In this document: piece by piece, positions 1 to 10,695 of the stretch
How positions within the stretch are numbered: the stretch's first letter is position 1
Layout: each line of letters begins with the position of its first letter
NCBI GenBank assembly: GCA_960531495.1
Contig: OY482859.1
Location: forward strand, 30,645,481 to 30,709,480
Length of the DNA stretch: 64,000 bases
Reading direction: 5' to 3'
Source: Zeus faber
Lineage: Eukaryota > Chordata > Actinopteri > Zeiformes > Zeidae
Translations under genes and position numbers: made by a program
The notes under the pieces: model-generated
The model's database searches: none
What the model was told of the DNA's origin: nothing
What the model saw: only the letters and a program-made list of their open reading frames with translations

Positions 1-607
1 CAATTTCTGAGGCATAAATCTTCTCTGTTTCCTCCTATCTCTCCTCTTTTTTTGTCTTTTTCGGCAGCTGCCCAATTTTACTCACTTTCTCCCGTAGTTT
101 TTTTTTAGGCCAGTACTGGCTATATTAAATCTGAGTCTGCTTTGTGGAGGGGGAACTTTGTTTCATTGCTTGAGTTTCTCAACCCTGCTCATAATTTTAG
201 TTATGCTTTGATAGTCCTTTGGCTTTTGACTCACTTCCAATTCACCAAGGATAGCATAGCTCTCTAGCTATAGTGGTACAACCAGACCATGTTTCCAGGA
301 CAAACAACCTGTGAGTTCAATAATTTATTTCCAGGCTCAAACAGGCCTTAGGGTTAACCTTTTAACCTTTCTTGTGGTGCACAAACAATACAATAACCAC
401 TCGTCTTATCTCTTCTCCAGCGGGCTACAGACCCTTGCTCTGTTTACAGCGGTATCCACAGCAAAACTTCTTATGACCTTAATCCATTTGCTAGCCGTAC
501 TGACCTGTAAAAACGTTTTTCGAGCAGCTGTCTTTCCCCTTTTCACCTAGGCTATTTTGGCCAATTTTTCTGATTTGCGGACCGCCACCCTGACGACACC
601 ATGCCTA
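1..607. other. Unassigned stretch at the left edge
   Basis: No gene, known repeat or convincing ORF is seen. The sequence is AT-rich with pyrimidine runs near its start. A 79-codon frame at 311-550 has no recognisable motif. Confidence 0.5.
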
Positions 608-828
608 GAGGCGCAGAAGTGGTAGCTCAGGAGGTAGAGCTGGTGGTCTAGTGATCCAAAGGTTGCTGGTTGGATCCCAGGCTCCTCCTGCTAGCATGCT
701 GTAGTGTCCTTGAGCAAGACACTTAACCCCTAATTGCTCCTGATGGCTGCGTCCGTCGGTGTTTGAACAATTGTAAGTCGCTTTGGATAAAAGCGTCTGC
801 TAAATGTAATAGAATAGAATAGAATAGA
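608..828 (+). repeat. tRNA-headed SINE with L2-type 3' tail
   Basis: The head (about 615-680) resembles a tRNA promoter: an A-box-like GGTAGCTCAGGAGGTAGAGC and a B-box-like GGTTGCTGGTTGGATCCC. A conserved core follows (TTGAGCAAGACACTTAACCCC region, about 711-730). The 3' tail (about 774-808) carries GTCGCTTTGGATAAAAGCG, which can fold as a small hairpin and is the same tail as on the L2 LINEs in this window. It ends in an AATAG repeat. A second copy lies inverted at 60085-60296. It is a transposed tRNA-derived sequence, not a working tRNA gene. Confidence 0.85.
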
Positions 829-1139
829 GAAATGTCCTCCTTCTTGTTCTTTTTCCAATCCTGTTCGTGACACCAAATATGTGATAGAATAAAATCAATG
901 TGGGGAAAAGGTCCTTTCACTGCATAGCAGTGAAATGTATCCACCAAAAATGAACAACTACTGGAACATGTCACTTGATACGTCAGTCACATGTAACACG
1001 TAACAAATGTATCATGTAGCATGAACGTCTACCCTCATACATCTGCTAAGCTATGCCGCGGCTACATGAGGTGAAAAATAGAAACAGAGATATCTATGTA
1101 GAGAGCCTATATAGATCTTCACTTGATCCGTTTTACACT
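829..1139. other. Unassigned AT-rich stretch
   Basis: No gene or repeat is recognised between the SINE and the 3' end of the Rex1-like LINE. Confidence 0.4.
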
Positions 1140-1822
1140 TACTGATTCAAGATTTACGAGATTCAAGAGGTTTACACATAGATAGACATACTTTCATACA
1201 TATATGCAGTGAAATGTCTTTGCAACGCACCTGGAGATTATGCACAATAGTGACTAAACCGAACATAATAGCTAACCTAATTCCTATCTAGCTTACTAAC
1301 TAAAACCTAACTGATTCCTAAAACATGATGCAGTTAGTGAATAGCACATAACATAAATAACATAAATAAAATAAAATAAAAATAGTCTCAAAGAGATAAT
1401 ACGAAGTGGGGGTACAAAATAGAAGGGAATAGAGTTATGTATATGGGATAGGCTATTTGTATATTCAGAAATGCACAGTAAAGTGCATGTGAATAAAGTG
1501 AGTATGGAGATATACAGTACAATATACAACAGTACAACACACCAATACAGTAACACCGAATAGAACAGCAATACAGCGCAGTATGCAGTAACTCAGAACA
1601 GTGATACAGTATGCAGCACAGTATGCTACATACAGTACAGTAAGGCAGTGTGAGTGACTCAGTGCTTTCTGTTAGGACCCCTGGTGCGTTCAGCATTGAC
1701 AGTCCTTATGGCTTGCGGGAAGAAACTCCGTCTCAGTCTCTCTGTCCTCGCTGTGTGACTGCGGAGGCGCTTGCCCGATCACAGCAGCTGGAACAGTCCA
1801 TTGTTGGGGTGGTGAGGATCCT

Positions 1823-2749
1823 TCATGATCCTGCAGGCTCTGCTACTACACCTCCTGGTGTATAAGTTCTGTAGGGAGGGAAGGGTAGCTCCAGTGGTAC
1901 GTTCGGCTGACCACCCTCTGCAGGGTCTGCCTGTCCTGAGCAGTACAGTTCCCAAACCAGGCTGTAGTGTTGTATGTCACGATGCTCTCCACTGCTCCAG
2001 AGTAGAAGGAGGATCCCCTCCGAGACCCTGAATTTTTTTAGTTGCCTGAGGTGGTAAAGACGCTGCCTCGCCTTTCTCACCAGATTGTCTGTATGTAAAG
2101 TCAATGTTAAGTCTTCCTTGATGTGGACCCCCAGGTACTTGAAGCGGCTCACCCTGTCGACAGAAGTCCTATTAATCACCAACGGCGCGTGCGTCCTTGG
2201 TTGTAAACCCCTCCTAAAGTCCACAATCAGCTCCTTAGTTTTGCTGAAGTTCAGGAGGAGGCTGTTTTCCTGGCACCAGGGTGACAGGTCAGCCACCTCC
2301 TCACGGTAGGCCTTCTTATCGTTGTCAGTGATCAGGCCCACCATGATGGTGTCGTCAGCAAACTTAATGATGGTGTTGGAGCTGGACCTGGCCACACAGT
2401 CATGAGTCCACAGGGAGAACAGTAGGGGGCTGAGAATGCAGCCCTGGGGGGATCCTGTGTTCAGGGTGAGGGAGCTGGACATGTGCCTCCCCACCCTAAC
2501 CACCTGGGACCGGACTGTGAGGTAGTCCAGGATCCAGCCACACAGCGGCGTGCTCAATCCTAGCTCCTTCAGCTTGACAGCGAGTCTGGAGGGGACTATG
2601 TTATTGAAAGCTGAACTATAATCGATGAACAGCAATCTCACATAGGCTCCCTTCCGGCCATCCAGGTGCATGAGCGTGGTGGGCAGTAAATGGGAAACCA
2701 CATCGTCCGTGGATCTAGTCGGCCCGTACGCAAACTGCAGCGGGTCCAA
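1823..2749 (-). pseudogene. Reverse transcriptase palm and thumb, Rex1-like LINE copy 1
   Basis: This 308-codon frame holds the central part of a non-LTR reverse transcriptase. Visible blocks are [11 protein letters not shown] (residues 43-53, first catalytic Asp), [14 protein letters not shown] (98-111), and FADD (130-133), the metal-binding active site. [12 protein letters not shown] follows. The fingers lie in another frame upstream at 2967-2638, which carries AAGPDGISG. The last 60 or so residues are out of frame against the family, which places a frameshift near 1980. The encoded enzyme copies element RNA at a nicked chromosomal site. This copy cannot make a complete protein. Confidence 0.85.
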
Positions 2750-3066
2750 GGTGTGACCACCGGACGGTAGTCATTCAGGCAGGCTGGAGAGGCGACCTTC
2801 GGAGCGGGAATGACGGTGGACCTATTGAAGCAGGACGGGACCACTGACATGGCGAAGGAGGCATATAATATACTAATGAACACCCGGGCTAACTGGTTAG
2901 CACAGGTCTTCAGTACTCGTCCAGATATGCCATCTGGGCCCGCAGCTTTCCGGGTGTTCACCCGCATCAGAGCCCTCCGGCCTCATGCTCAGACACTGAG
3001 AGTGCGCGCCCATCCCCAGCGGAGTAACTCCAATTAGCTGGCGAGCTAGCGGTTTTGTTGCCAGAC

Positions 3067-3402
3067 TCAAAGTGCGCAAAAAAGGAGTTCCTCCACACTT
3101 GTGGCTGGGGAGGAGCTGCTGTTGTAGTTCGTAATAGTCTGCAACCCCTGCCACAAGCGTCTGGTGTCCCGTTGCTCCATCTGTCGCTCCACTCTGTCCC
3201 TATACATCCGTTTAGCGTCCTTCACCTCCCTCTGTAGATGGTATGATGCGACTTTGTAACTGTTTATATTTCCGGATACAAGACCATCGTTGTAGGCGGC
3301 TGTGTGAGCATTCAGAGCACCATGGATGGATTTATCGATCCACGGTTTCTGGTTCGGAAATATCCGAACTTTCACCGTGGGAACCATACTATCCCCTAAC
3401 AA
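3067..3402 (-). pseudogene. Linker region of Rex1-like LINE ORF2
   Basis: This 111-codon frame starts with VPTVKVRIFPNQKPWID and continues through a basic, helix-rich stretch ending in DTRRLWQGLQTITNY. The same order is typical of the segment between endonuclease and reverse transcriptase in fish Rex1-like LINEs. The endonuclease itself is missing upstream, so the copy is 5'-truncated at about 3402. The frame is separated from the RT N-terminal frame (2638-2967) by a shift. Confidence 0.75.
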
Positions 3403-3699
3403 AGCTAAGAAGGTGGGGCTGGGGGGAAGAAGCCCCCTCCTCTCTCCTTTCTTAGTATGACAGAAGGAAATAAAAAAATAAATTTATATTAAAACAAAAT
3501 AAAATAAAATAAATAAAAATGCAAATAAATAGGAAAATAATTCATTAGAGGTGATATTAGATTGACTAATATACTCTTTAGATTTAAATGCGTCGTATTA
3601 ATAAAATTAAACATTGCTTTATTTCAAATGTGCGAGAAATAAAAAAAAGCTGATACTGTGTGTCTCATTGAATTGTATTATAGTATGTATAAGAATCTA
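3403..3699. other. AT-rich stretch without a gene
   Basis: Holds A-rich runs such as repeated AAATAAA between 3470 and 3540. Nothing else is recognised. Confidence 0.4.
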
Positions 3700-3838
3700 C
3701 AGTTGGTGGATAAGAAGAATGAGGAGAAGAAGGTTTATAGATGAGCAGAACAGAGAGTATTGTAGGTAGATAATGCACTGCGGTACCCCCTAATGGGAGC
3801 AGCCAAAAGAAGAGGATTCTTGGTGGTGGAATGAGGAA
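3700..3838 (-). repeat. Dispersed teleost repeat fragment, copy 1
   Basis: Read on the minus strand, the block TTCTTTTGGCTGCTCCCATT and the following 100 bases match, with divergence, the plus-strand block at 58893-59040. The family is not named here. It looks like part of a larger interspersed element. Confidence 0.6.
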
Positions 3839-3904
3839 GGAGCAACTATGAAGATAAACACTAATGATTATCTTGATAAAGAGCGTGACATTGAGAAAAG
3901 TGTG

Positions 3905-4686
3905 CCACATATGACTTTAATGGTGGCTGAAGGATTTGAGCAGAAGCATATAGGAGAAAGAATGGAAGAAGCTACAGTATTGTCAAGAAAAAGTGGTTTA
4001 TATGGGTCAAACAATAACCCATAGATACAGAAGCATCACGTTCAGATAATGAAATTGTTGCATGCAATGATGAAGTCAAAGGAAATAGCTGTAGCTAAGT
4101 GTGCAGCTCACAAAATGGACATGTCAAGGGTTACTCAAGGTAACAAAGCAGCAGATGAGGCTGCAAAAACAGTTACAGGAGCAAACAAAGCAGGAAAAGT
4201 TTTTCTTGTCACCCATGAAGTGGACTTGGAAGATAAAATCACGCTCAGAGATGTGATCGCGATGCGAGAAGCGGCGTCGGCCATAGATAAACAATTATGG
4301 TTGGACCGAGGGGCCACACAAGAGTCTACTGGTCTGTGGAGAAATCATGAAGGACTGATGGTAGCACCCCCCGACCTACTAGGTCTGATAATTCAGGAAG
4401 TACATGGGTTAGCCCATGTTGCAAGTGGGGAGGAAAATCACAAAAGAGTATGGTTTTTGGGCACCGTACTTGCTTGAGCAAATTGATTATGTCATAGGCA
4501 GATGTACAATCTGTCTTAAAAACAATATTCGGAGGGGTGTGAAGAGTCCACCCGGTCACATTCCAACTACGACAGGTCCCATGCGTGAGTTGGTTGTGGA
4601 TTTTGTTGACATGATAAGACCAGTAGGAAGTAAAAGATACATGTTAGTCATCGTGGATAGATTTTCACGGGGGACTGAAGCATGTC
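3905..4686 (+). pseudogene. ERV-A pol fragment: RNase H end and integrase N-terminal half
   Basis: Two overlapping frames (4049-4477 and 4416-4686) encode the end of RNase H and the start of an integrase of the gamma/epsilon retrovirus type. The RNase H end shows a conserved GNKAADEAAK block. The integrase zinc module is visible as a His pair near 4405-4425 and a C-X2-C at about 4500-4515. The first catalytic Asp of the core lies in the VVDFVDM block near 4600. A frameshift near 4435 breaks the reading. The frame stops matching at 4686, and the remainder resumes 11.3 kb away at 16016. No LTR, gag, protease or RT is seen to the left, so this copy is also 5'-deleted. Confidence 0.8.
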
Positions 4687-5032
4687 TCTCTCTATGTCGT
4701 CCTCAGATGAGCCTTCCATCGGCCTCTCCATTTATCCCTGTTCTCCATACATCTGGCCAAAACCTACCAACATCCACATTACTGAACGCGAGGATGGCAT
4801 TCACTCACCACCTGGACCATTTTTAACAACAAAATCTTCAACAAACTGCACAGATCTAACTCTCTCAAACCTTATACTTAACTTAAACATTTATTAGCCT
4901 TACACTAAACTTAAACATCCTAAATGAGCAAACAAAAAGTACCAAGTGGTTTCTTATGGAACAGTGTCTCCCTGGGCGTGATACTGGATCTCACAGCTTT
5001 TCTGCTCTTAACCTCATGCGAGGTGTGCTTAC
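4687..5032. other. Left end of the 11.3-kb block inside ERV-A
   Basis: Contains pyrimidine-rich sequence at its start and an AT-rich stretch near 4830-4930. No LTR matching the ERV-B 5' LTR is seen, so the ERV-B 3' end appears lost here. Confidence 0.4.
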
Positions 5033-5275
5033 TCAGCTGTTTTGATCTTTCTCTTTTGAACCCTGGTCAACTAAATCCAGCGCAAAAATCATACACACAT
5101 TAAACCATAAACAAATCAGTAGGGGAAACAGCTGAGGTCCCCTCCAGTTGGACAGTCTGCTTCTGGGCGGGGAATGGTGATCGTCCCGCCTCGCTCCTCT
5201 ATGACCTAGGGGAGAGGTTACTAGCACTATCACCCTCGCAGCTAACAATGAGTGCCCCGAATCGGCGGCTGCCAC
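5033..5275 (-). pseudogene. Possible start of ERV-B envelope
   Basis: The frame ends with a hydrophobic run (residues about 50-68, rich in L, I, F, V) after a basic stretch, as in a signal peptide, and stops soon after. Its place just after the integrase C-terminus fits an envelope leader. No surface or transmembrane unit follows. This is an inference from position and hydrophobicity only. Confidence 0.3.
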
Positions 5276-5282
5276 CCGTTCC

Positions 5283-5606
5283 TCAGGGGTCGGGCGGTGT
5301 CGTGGTGCTGTGAGGATCCGGTCGTTGGCTGCCGGGGTTGGAGGCTGCGGCGCACTGACTCCAGTGATACCACGTGTCCCCTTTTCCCTCGAGCCGAATG
5401 ACGTGAGAGGTGCGCTCGGTGACCCGATGTGGTCCCGTCCACCGGGGGTCCGCCCACTTCCGCTTGATGACCCTCAGCAGGACCCACTCGGCCATGGGTA
5501 GTTCGGAGTTAACCGGGCCTCCCCTTGGTGGACTAGGAACGTAGATAACCAGCTCCAGGGACTGCATCAGGTGGTCCACCGCTTCGAAGGAGCAGTTTGC
5601 CACCAT
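5283..5606 (-). pseudogene. ERV-B integrase C-terminal domain
   Basis: The 107-codon frame carries a basic, Trp-rich segment (WVLLRVIKRKW, then WTGPHRV) typical of the SH3-like DNA-binding end of gamma-type retroviral integrases. It closes with a short Pro/Ser-rich tail. It is separated from the catalytic core by frameshifts, so no full integrase can be made. Confidence 0.75.
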
Positions 5607-6054
5607 GGCCCCTTATCACACTGTTGGCCCTGTACCAGCTCAGCCCTGTCTAGGCCAATGTGTAGCCCCAGGAGGGACACCACCTGTGTAGGAGGTACGA
5701 AGCAAACAAAACAATTGCAATATATACACACTCCCCGGGGATTATTTCCCCGCGGAGTCATTGTCCATATCATTTGTAATTGCTGCTTTGCCCCGGGCCA
5801 CTTCTTTTTCACCGCTTTCAGCCATAACCAGTCGGAGACTCTTACAGCCTTACCCGACAGTGGGTGAATTCGCTCTCCAACGTGGTCCTGTATCTTTGAG
5901 AAGAGCGAGAGAGAGAGGCTCTTCCAGAGCAGTTAGGATACCATCATACACTACGTGATCCACGCAGGTGAGATCCAGCAGGTGAGGTCCAGGGGCGTCC
6001 CCCTCAGACCCACCGTGGCCAGACTCTCGAACCTCCTTCCTGTGCATAAGTTAA
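5607..6054 (-). pseudogene. ERV-B pol segment between integrase core and C-terminus
   Basis: By position this should be the end of the integrase core. The 65-codon frame at 5850-6047 has no motif that I can name. Frames are broken throughout. Confidence 0.4.
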
Positions 6055-6200
6055 ATGGAGCTGCTGTTAGTGGATGCCCTTATTGACATGAGAGCTATCT
6101 GAAAGGCTTCTATCCAAGTTAGCTTTGAGTCCACGCAAATCCGAGCCAATATGGCCTTAAACGTTCTATTTGCCCTTTCTACCTGCTCATCTAGGGGTCG
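6055..6200 (-). pseudogene. ERV-B integrase core, second half
   Basis: Read on the minus strand, this short segment keeps a helix with the Glu-containing pattern of the third catalytic residue (EQVERANR), followed by a Trp-containing helix. It is broken off from the first half (6542-7039) by about 340 bases of AT-rich sequence at 6201-6541 that does not look retroviral. Confidence 0.6.
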
Positions 6201-6541
6201 TTGGATTGAATCTTTTACCTAAAATTTGATGGCTAATATTTAATGCCAAGCGTTATTCCTAAAATGCATACTTGTCTTATAATTTTATGAAGATTTTTTA
6301 TTCTGTCTTTTATTTAAAACATCTGTTCCTTATCCAGACATCGATAATTTGATATAGTCAATATGCACAGTTCTGTTAAAAAGGTTTGTGCCCACCTTGT
6401 TTTCATGAGCGCGCTCTCGGTGTCTGGACAGGTTGGGATGTTGTCTAGGGGTTTCTTTTGTTTATAACAAATTGTAATTCTGTTATTGTCTTTGTTTTAA
6501 ACAAATTTCTGGTGCTCTTTATTCTTAAAATGGGTCCCTTG
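6201..6541. other. AT-rich interruption in ERV-B integrase
   Basis: The sequence is T-rich and has no retroviral reading frame. It separates two integrase parts that should be close together, so it is probably a later insertion or strongly decayed sequence. No inverted repeats are evident by eye. Confidence 0.4.
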
Positions 6542-7039
6542 TCACTTCGGACTTTTCGCGGGAATCCGCGCCGGGAATGTACTGAGAAATTTGGCCACCG
6601 TGGCGCTGTCCTCCCTCTTGGTGGGGCATGCTTCTGGCCAGCCAGTCATAGCATCCACACACACGAGGAGGTACCACTGTCGGGAACTAGCCGGATCCTC
6701 CGGCCGGGGATCCGGCCGGAGGTTGTACATGGTGCACACTGGGGTAGACCGCACATACTCCTTGATTATTTCGTCCGAATAGGGGTGCCACCAGTGGCAA
6801 AGGTTCGGTTTCACCTGAGCCACTCCCACACGTCCCAACCTGTGGGCTTCTCCTACCACACTCTGTTGGAGTCCCGGTGGTAACACTACCCGACCATCCG
6901 GGCTTCTCCACAATTCTCCCCCACATGTCGCTCCCCTTTGGGCCCACAATGTCTTCTCCTGGTCTGTCGCCCCCTTTTGGGCCTCACTAACCGTTTCTTC
7001 GTCTAACTCTTCTCCCATGAGGCCATCCTCACACACCAT
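6542..7039 (-). pseudogene. ERV-B integrase zinc module and first half of core
   Basis: The 165-codon frame covers the integrase start. A His is seen in GEAHRLG (about residue 66), but the expected second His is not clear. The Cys pair is damaged: the segment reads CTMY where C-X2-C is expected. The first catalytic Asp is present in CVDAMTGWPEA. The frame ends in nonviral-looking sequence. Known role of the family: insertion of viral DNA into host DNA. The damaged zinc site and the split core mean this copy is inactive. Confidence 0.8.
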
Positions 7040-7087
7040 CTAAAACGTCACATGGTAGCCGGCCGCAGCCTTTGCCGCGGCGTCTGC

Positions 7088-7600
7088 CTATCTGTTCCCT
7101 CTCGCTACCTCACTGTTTCCTACCTCATGCCCTCGGCATTTCACCACTGCCACCTTTCGCGGGAGGAGGAGCGCCTTTTCTAAGTCCTGCATCCCACGAG
7201 CATGTTTGATGGGTTTTCTGCCTGTTGTGCGGTAATCTCCCCGTTTCCATAATGTCAACTCCACCTGGGCTGCCCCTACTGCGTAGGCCGAATCGGTATA
7301 AATGGTCACAGCTTTCCCCTCTGCCCACTCCAGGGCCGCAATGAGTCCCATGACTTCCGCCCTCTGGGCTGATTGCTGCCCTTCCATTTTAACTGATCGT
7401 ATCGTCTCTTGTCCAGTCGGGGTCAGTCGGACTACCGCGTATCCCGCCTGTAGTCCGTAGGTGTCGTGCTTGTAACAGCAGCCGTCTGTGAACAGTTGTT
7501 CGGAGTCGGGGATCGGGTCGGTCTCGAGGTCGGGTCTTATTTTAAGCTCTGTCTGTACCAGCGCCTCACAATGGTGGGGCTTTCCTGCCTCTACATCCAT
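7088..7600 (-). pseudogene. ERV-B RNase H domain
   Basis: This 170-codon frame is one of the best-kept parts of ERV-B. The catalytic acidic residues are visible in order: Asp in LFTDGCC (about residue 39), Glu in QRAEVMG (about 82) and Asp in IYTDSAYAV (about 102). The C-terminal HEVGNSEVARGN block is also present. In retroviruses RNase H removes the RNA strand during reverse transcription and is fused after the RT connection domain. Here the connection domain lies in overlapping frame 7566-7892. The next domain, integrase, lies in another frame downstream. Confidence 0.85.
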
Positions 7601-8180
7601 GTGGTCTGCCCTCGTGTGTGAACAGTAAGTTTGGTTCGGTCAAAAAACGGCTCAATCGGTGTTGTCTTAGCGGGGTGAGGGTGAATTTTACCGAATGAAT
7701 GTAGGCCACGACGCTGTGCATGGTTAACACTGTTAGCGGGTGGCCCATGACCAGGTGCGCGGTATGCTGTAATATCTTCGCGACACCTGCGGCATGTCTT
7801 GTGCACGGTGGATGGCGTTTCTCGGTTTCGTCGAACATGCTGCTGGCATACATTAGCACTTTCCTCCCTCCCCCTTTTTTCTGAAACAACACCCCGTTAG
7901 CGACGCCTGGTGTTTCAGAAACATAGAGGAAAAACGGCTAAGTGTAACCTGGAACGGCCAGGTCGGTTGCGCACGCGAGGGCCTGTTTTAGTGCGATAAA
8001 TGATTCTTCGGCCTGTTCGGTCCAGACCAACGGAGCCCGCAAATTGCGCATGCCTTGTGCGTTAACGAGCACACGGAGCGGGCGTGTGCGGCCCGCATAA
8101 ACTGGAATATAGGCGCGACAATATCCGGTCAATCCTAAGAAGGATAGATTCGGAATATCTCGGTCGAGGGGGAGTAACAC
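7566..8180 (-). pseudogene. ERV-B reverse transcriptase thumb and connection remnant
   Basis: Two frames (8180-7938 and 7892-7566) keep the end of the RT. The first has FLGLTGYCRAYIP and a WTEQAEESFIALKQAL block; the second has the connection with KVLMYASS and a TMHSVVAY block. The whole fingers-palm region, including the YxDD catalytic motif, is absent. The sequence passes from protease-side sequence at about 8200 straight into the thumb, which indicates an internal deletion of several hundred bases. Confidence 0.75.
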
Positions 8181-8358
8181 ACTTGGGGGATCTGTGTTTG
8201 AGTCCAGTCGGTCAGTGACACAGCGGTATTCGTCATGGGCCCTAGGTCCTTAGCGTCATGGTTGGGGTGTATTGCGAAGGAGACATGGGGAACTGCGGTG
8301 GGAGCCATTTGATACCAGACCACCTGCTCGGGCGTGAGGTCCACCGCGGTTGCGACAC

Positions 8359-9003
8359 CTAGGGGACCGACGTAAATATTGTGAGTGACAATTTCCCACT
8401 CAGTGTCCTCAATATCTCTGAAAAAATCCGCGTATACTTTGGTTTGGTCTCGATCGTAAATAATGTGACATGGGGCGGGTCGGGGGGAACGAGGTAGGGT
8501 GCCAGCAGAGAAATCCAGGGTTTCCACCAGGCGTACTGGGCGAGGATCCCTTCAGGATGTGGTATGCCGGGGGTAACAGTTAAACCCCAGTAGATATCTG
8601 CCATTTGGGGTTCGGGGGAGGCCAATAGCCACTGGCCCCCTTCTGTCAGGGCATGGCCGCAGGCCAGTTCAGTTCCATAAGGGAGCGTCACAATTAGTCC
8701 ATCTGGCCCCATTGGGGGCCAGCACAACACGCTGGCCCCCAATCGTATTAGTAGATCACGGCCCATGAGGTTAACGGGCACTTGGGGAGACATGACATAC
8801 TGGTGGAGTAGTTTTTGATTCCCCAGTCTGGTTGATAATGGCTTGGTAACGGGCAGTTGTTGTCCTATCCCAGAGAGACCCACAACGTTCACGGTGTTGC
8901 GCGACATATGGTGAGGCGACAGAGGCCGATTCAGAGTCGAATGGGTGGCCCCTGTGTCTACCAAGAACGACAGTGATTCGCCTAGCACTTCCACCGGGAG
9001 CAT
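8359..9003 (-). pseudogene. ERV-B protease and following pol segment
   Basis: The 214-codon frame opens with an aspartic protease. FLVDTGATHS (residues 13-22) contains the catalytic D-T-G triad, and GRDLLIRLG near residue 82 fits the conserved C-terminal helix. Retroviral proteases work as homodimers and cut gag and gag-pol. The frame then runs on about 100 residues into a segment of pol that I cannot assign firmly before a shift into frame 8135-8527. Context: gag nucleocapsid lies just upstream at 9062-9292. Confidence 0.8.
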
Positions 9004-9061
9004 GGGGTCTGCTTGGCCCCCTGCTGTCGGCTTTCTCTGTGGGGTGTGTCACTGCTGGTTC

Positions 9062-9292
9062 TCAGGGTCTTCCCATCTGTAATCCCGGAGCGGGAAGGGT
9101 CCTGCCGCAGGGCCAGGCGCCCGATGTGGGTTGGGGGCCACTCGACCCCCTCGGTAAGGCCCTCTGGACCCACGCATTCCACGGGTGTTGGGGCTCCTGT
9201 CCTTGGTATGGACATTCCTTTGACCAATGGCCTCTTTCTCCACACGTGTAGCATCCGTCTTGCATCGGACGCCCCGGAGGTCCCCCTCTCAT
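9062..9292 (-). pseudogene. ERV-B nucleocapsid zinc knuckle
   Basis: The 76-codon frame contains one zinc knuckle with exact C-X2-C-X4-H-X4-C spacing (residues 14-27; bases 9212-9253), flanked by Arg/Gly/Pro-rich sequence. One knuckle per gag is the usual number in gamma-type retroviruses. In the family it binds genomic RNA. The rest of gag is scattered over other frames (9049-9483 and 9685-9960). Confidence 0.8.
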
Positions 9293-9684
9293 ACCTCGCT
9301 GTCCCCATGGTCGAGCCCCATAGCCCCGCCCCTGGCCCCATCCACGCCTTTGAGGCCCTGGAGGTTAGGGGCCTTGTTCCTCCCATAATGGGATCGGGTG
9401 CAAATCAGGAGTGGCTGGACCCGGTGGGCCGGCCTGCGCGGATATTTGCTTGGCGGTCCCCGCCTTCTTTTTATCGGTCGCATCCCGTCGGGCCTTGTCT
9501 AGTTCTAATTTTAGCAGTTGCAGCTGCGGGTCCTTAACCGCAGGGTTCAGGGTGACTACCGGTCAAACAAGTCCATTCGTCCTTACATGCCGTTAGGTGC
9601 TCTCTAGGGGACCGTCCTTCCTTCCAGGGAAACTTAGGGACGGTGGGGGCCACAGTAGGGGGAAACCGCTTACGTATGGTGTCA

Positions 9685-9960
9685 TTAAGAGGTAGGGCAA
9701 TCATGTGTCACGGTTCCTGATCGGCCGTATGCGAGATCTAACTCGTCTTTCATGTCCTTCCTAGGACCCCATTCAGTCTTTTTGGCCCCTTCCAGAGCCG
9801 TCAACAACAACTCCACTTGTACACTAATCGGTTTATATCCTGTCGTCGACATATTGTCCAACTTTACCTCTCTGTCCTCACCACCGAAAAACCAGGGATG
9901 CTCTACACACACACACACAGGCCACACAGACACTCGGCCAAAACCAACCTCCCGGTCCAC
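9685..9960 (-). pseudogene. ERV-B gag N-terminal remnant
   Basis: A 91-codon frame upstream of the nucleocapsid, in the position expected for matrix or capsid. It contains no motif that I can name. A Met near 9960 is the first plausible gag start. The frame is interrupted before the nucleocapsid frame. Confidence 0.4.
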
Positions 9961-9992
9961 GTCACAGAAAAACAGGAATCTCCTTTAGCCTA

Positions 9993-10312
9993 ATGGTTCA
10001 AATTTTAACAGTATAACGGTATTCGTTGTCCGCCTGTAACAGTATTTGTCCTGCTACAGTATAACGATTTCTGTTGTCCGCCTGTTTTATCGAAACAATT
10101 TTAACAGTATAACGGTATCCGTTGTCCGCCTGCCACAGTATAACGGTGTCTTTGTTGTCCGCCTGTAACAGTATAACAATGTCTGTTGTCCGCCTGTTTT
10201 ATCCAAACAAATTTGACAGTATAACAGCATCTGTTGTCCGCCTGCTACAGTATAACGGTATCTAATGTCCGCCTGTAACAGTAAAACGATGTCTGTTGTC
10301 CGCCTGTTCTAT
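9993..10312 (-). repeat. Tandem array in ERV-B leader (36-48 bp units)
   Basis: The plus strand repeats a unit with ACAGTATAAC followed by TGTCCGCCTG at least seven times, with spacers of variable length. Some units include a TTTTATC-AAACAA spacer, so there is a higher-order period as well. The array lies between primer site and gag, in the untranslated leader. Confidence 0.8.
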
Positions 10313-10484
10313 TACCCGGCCGGGATTTGAGAGACCCCAAATTCTCCGTAACTCAGATCAAATGGCCAAATTCAACCACACATCCGTGCTACTCCCATGC
10401 GCACATGCAGACGAGACCCCCCCAATCCTCCGCAACGCAGACAAAAAGGCCAAGTTCCTTGTTTCCCATATATGTTTTCATTAA

Positions 10485-10695
10485 TGTCCTGTAAAACGGC
10501 TCATATACTCATCAATTAAATTTATAAACGTCCTGGGCAAGGCTCATAGATTTTTATCAATTGACTATGGGGCAATCTTATAAATGTCCTGAGGAAGGCT
10601 CATAGATCTATTATCAATCGATTAGGGGGCAAATTTATAAACGTCTTATAAAAAGGCTCATAGATTTTTTATCAAGGTCCGTATACAGGCTCATA
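10485..10695 (-). repeat. Second tandem array in ERV-B leader (about 60-65 bp units)
   Basis: Four diverged units share AAGGCTCATAGATTT, then ATCAATYGA and TTATAAAYGTC. The unit differs from that of the neighbouring array. Confidence 0.75.

Larger units (their letters stand above)
1140..3402 (-). mobile_element. Rex1/CR1-like non-LTR retrotransposon, 5'-truncated copy 1
   Basis: Reading leftward, the copy enters in the linker between endonuclease and reverse transcriptase (about 3402-3067). It then passes through the RT N-terminal part (2967-2638) and the RT palm and thumb (2749-1823), and ends in a 3' UTR. The last bases (1140-1225) are a tail of CTTGAATC-like repeats beside an ATTTCACTGCATATATG block. 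The same tail type recurs at 59270-59365. Frames change at about 2700, 1980 and 3000, so the copy is dead. The family name rests on the overall pattern of conserved blocks; a neighbouring CR1/L2-type name is possible. Confidence 0.8.

Noticed and set aside
608..690. tRNA gene
   Set aside because: Only promoter-box similarity remains; there is no cloverleaf, and SINE core and tail follow directly.
4326..4559. 77-codon minus-strand frame over the ERV-A integrase
   Set aside because: Antisense shadow of the better supported integrase reading.
9993..10695. CRISPR-like look of regularly spaced repeats
   Set aside because: Repeats are diverged, spacers are themselves repeats, and the setting is a retroviral leader in a vertebrate genome.
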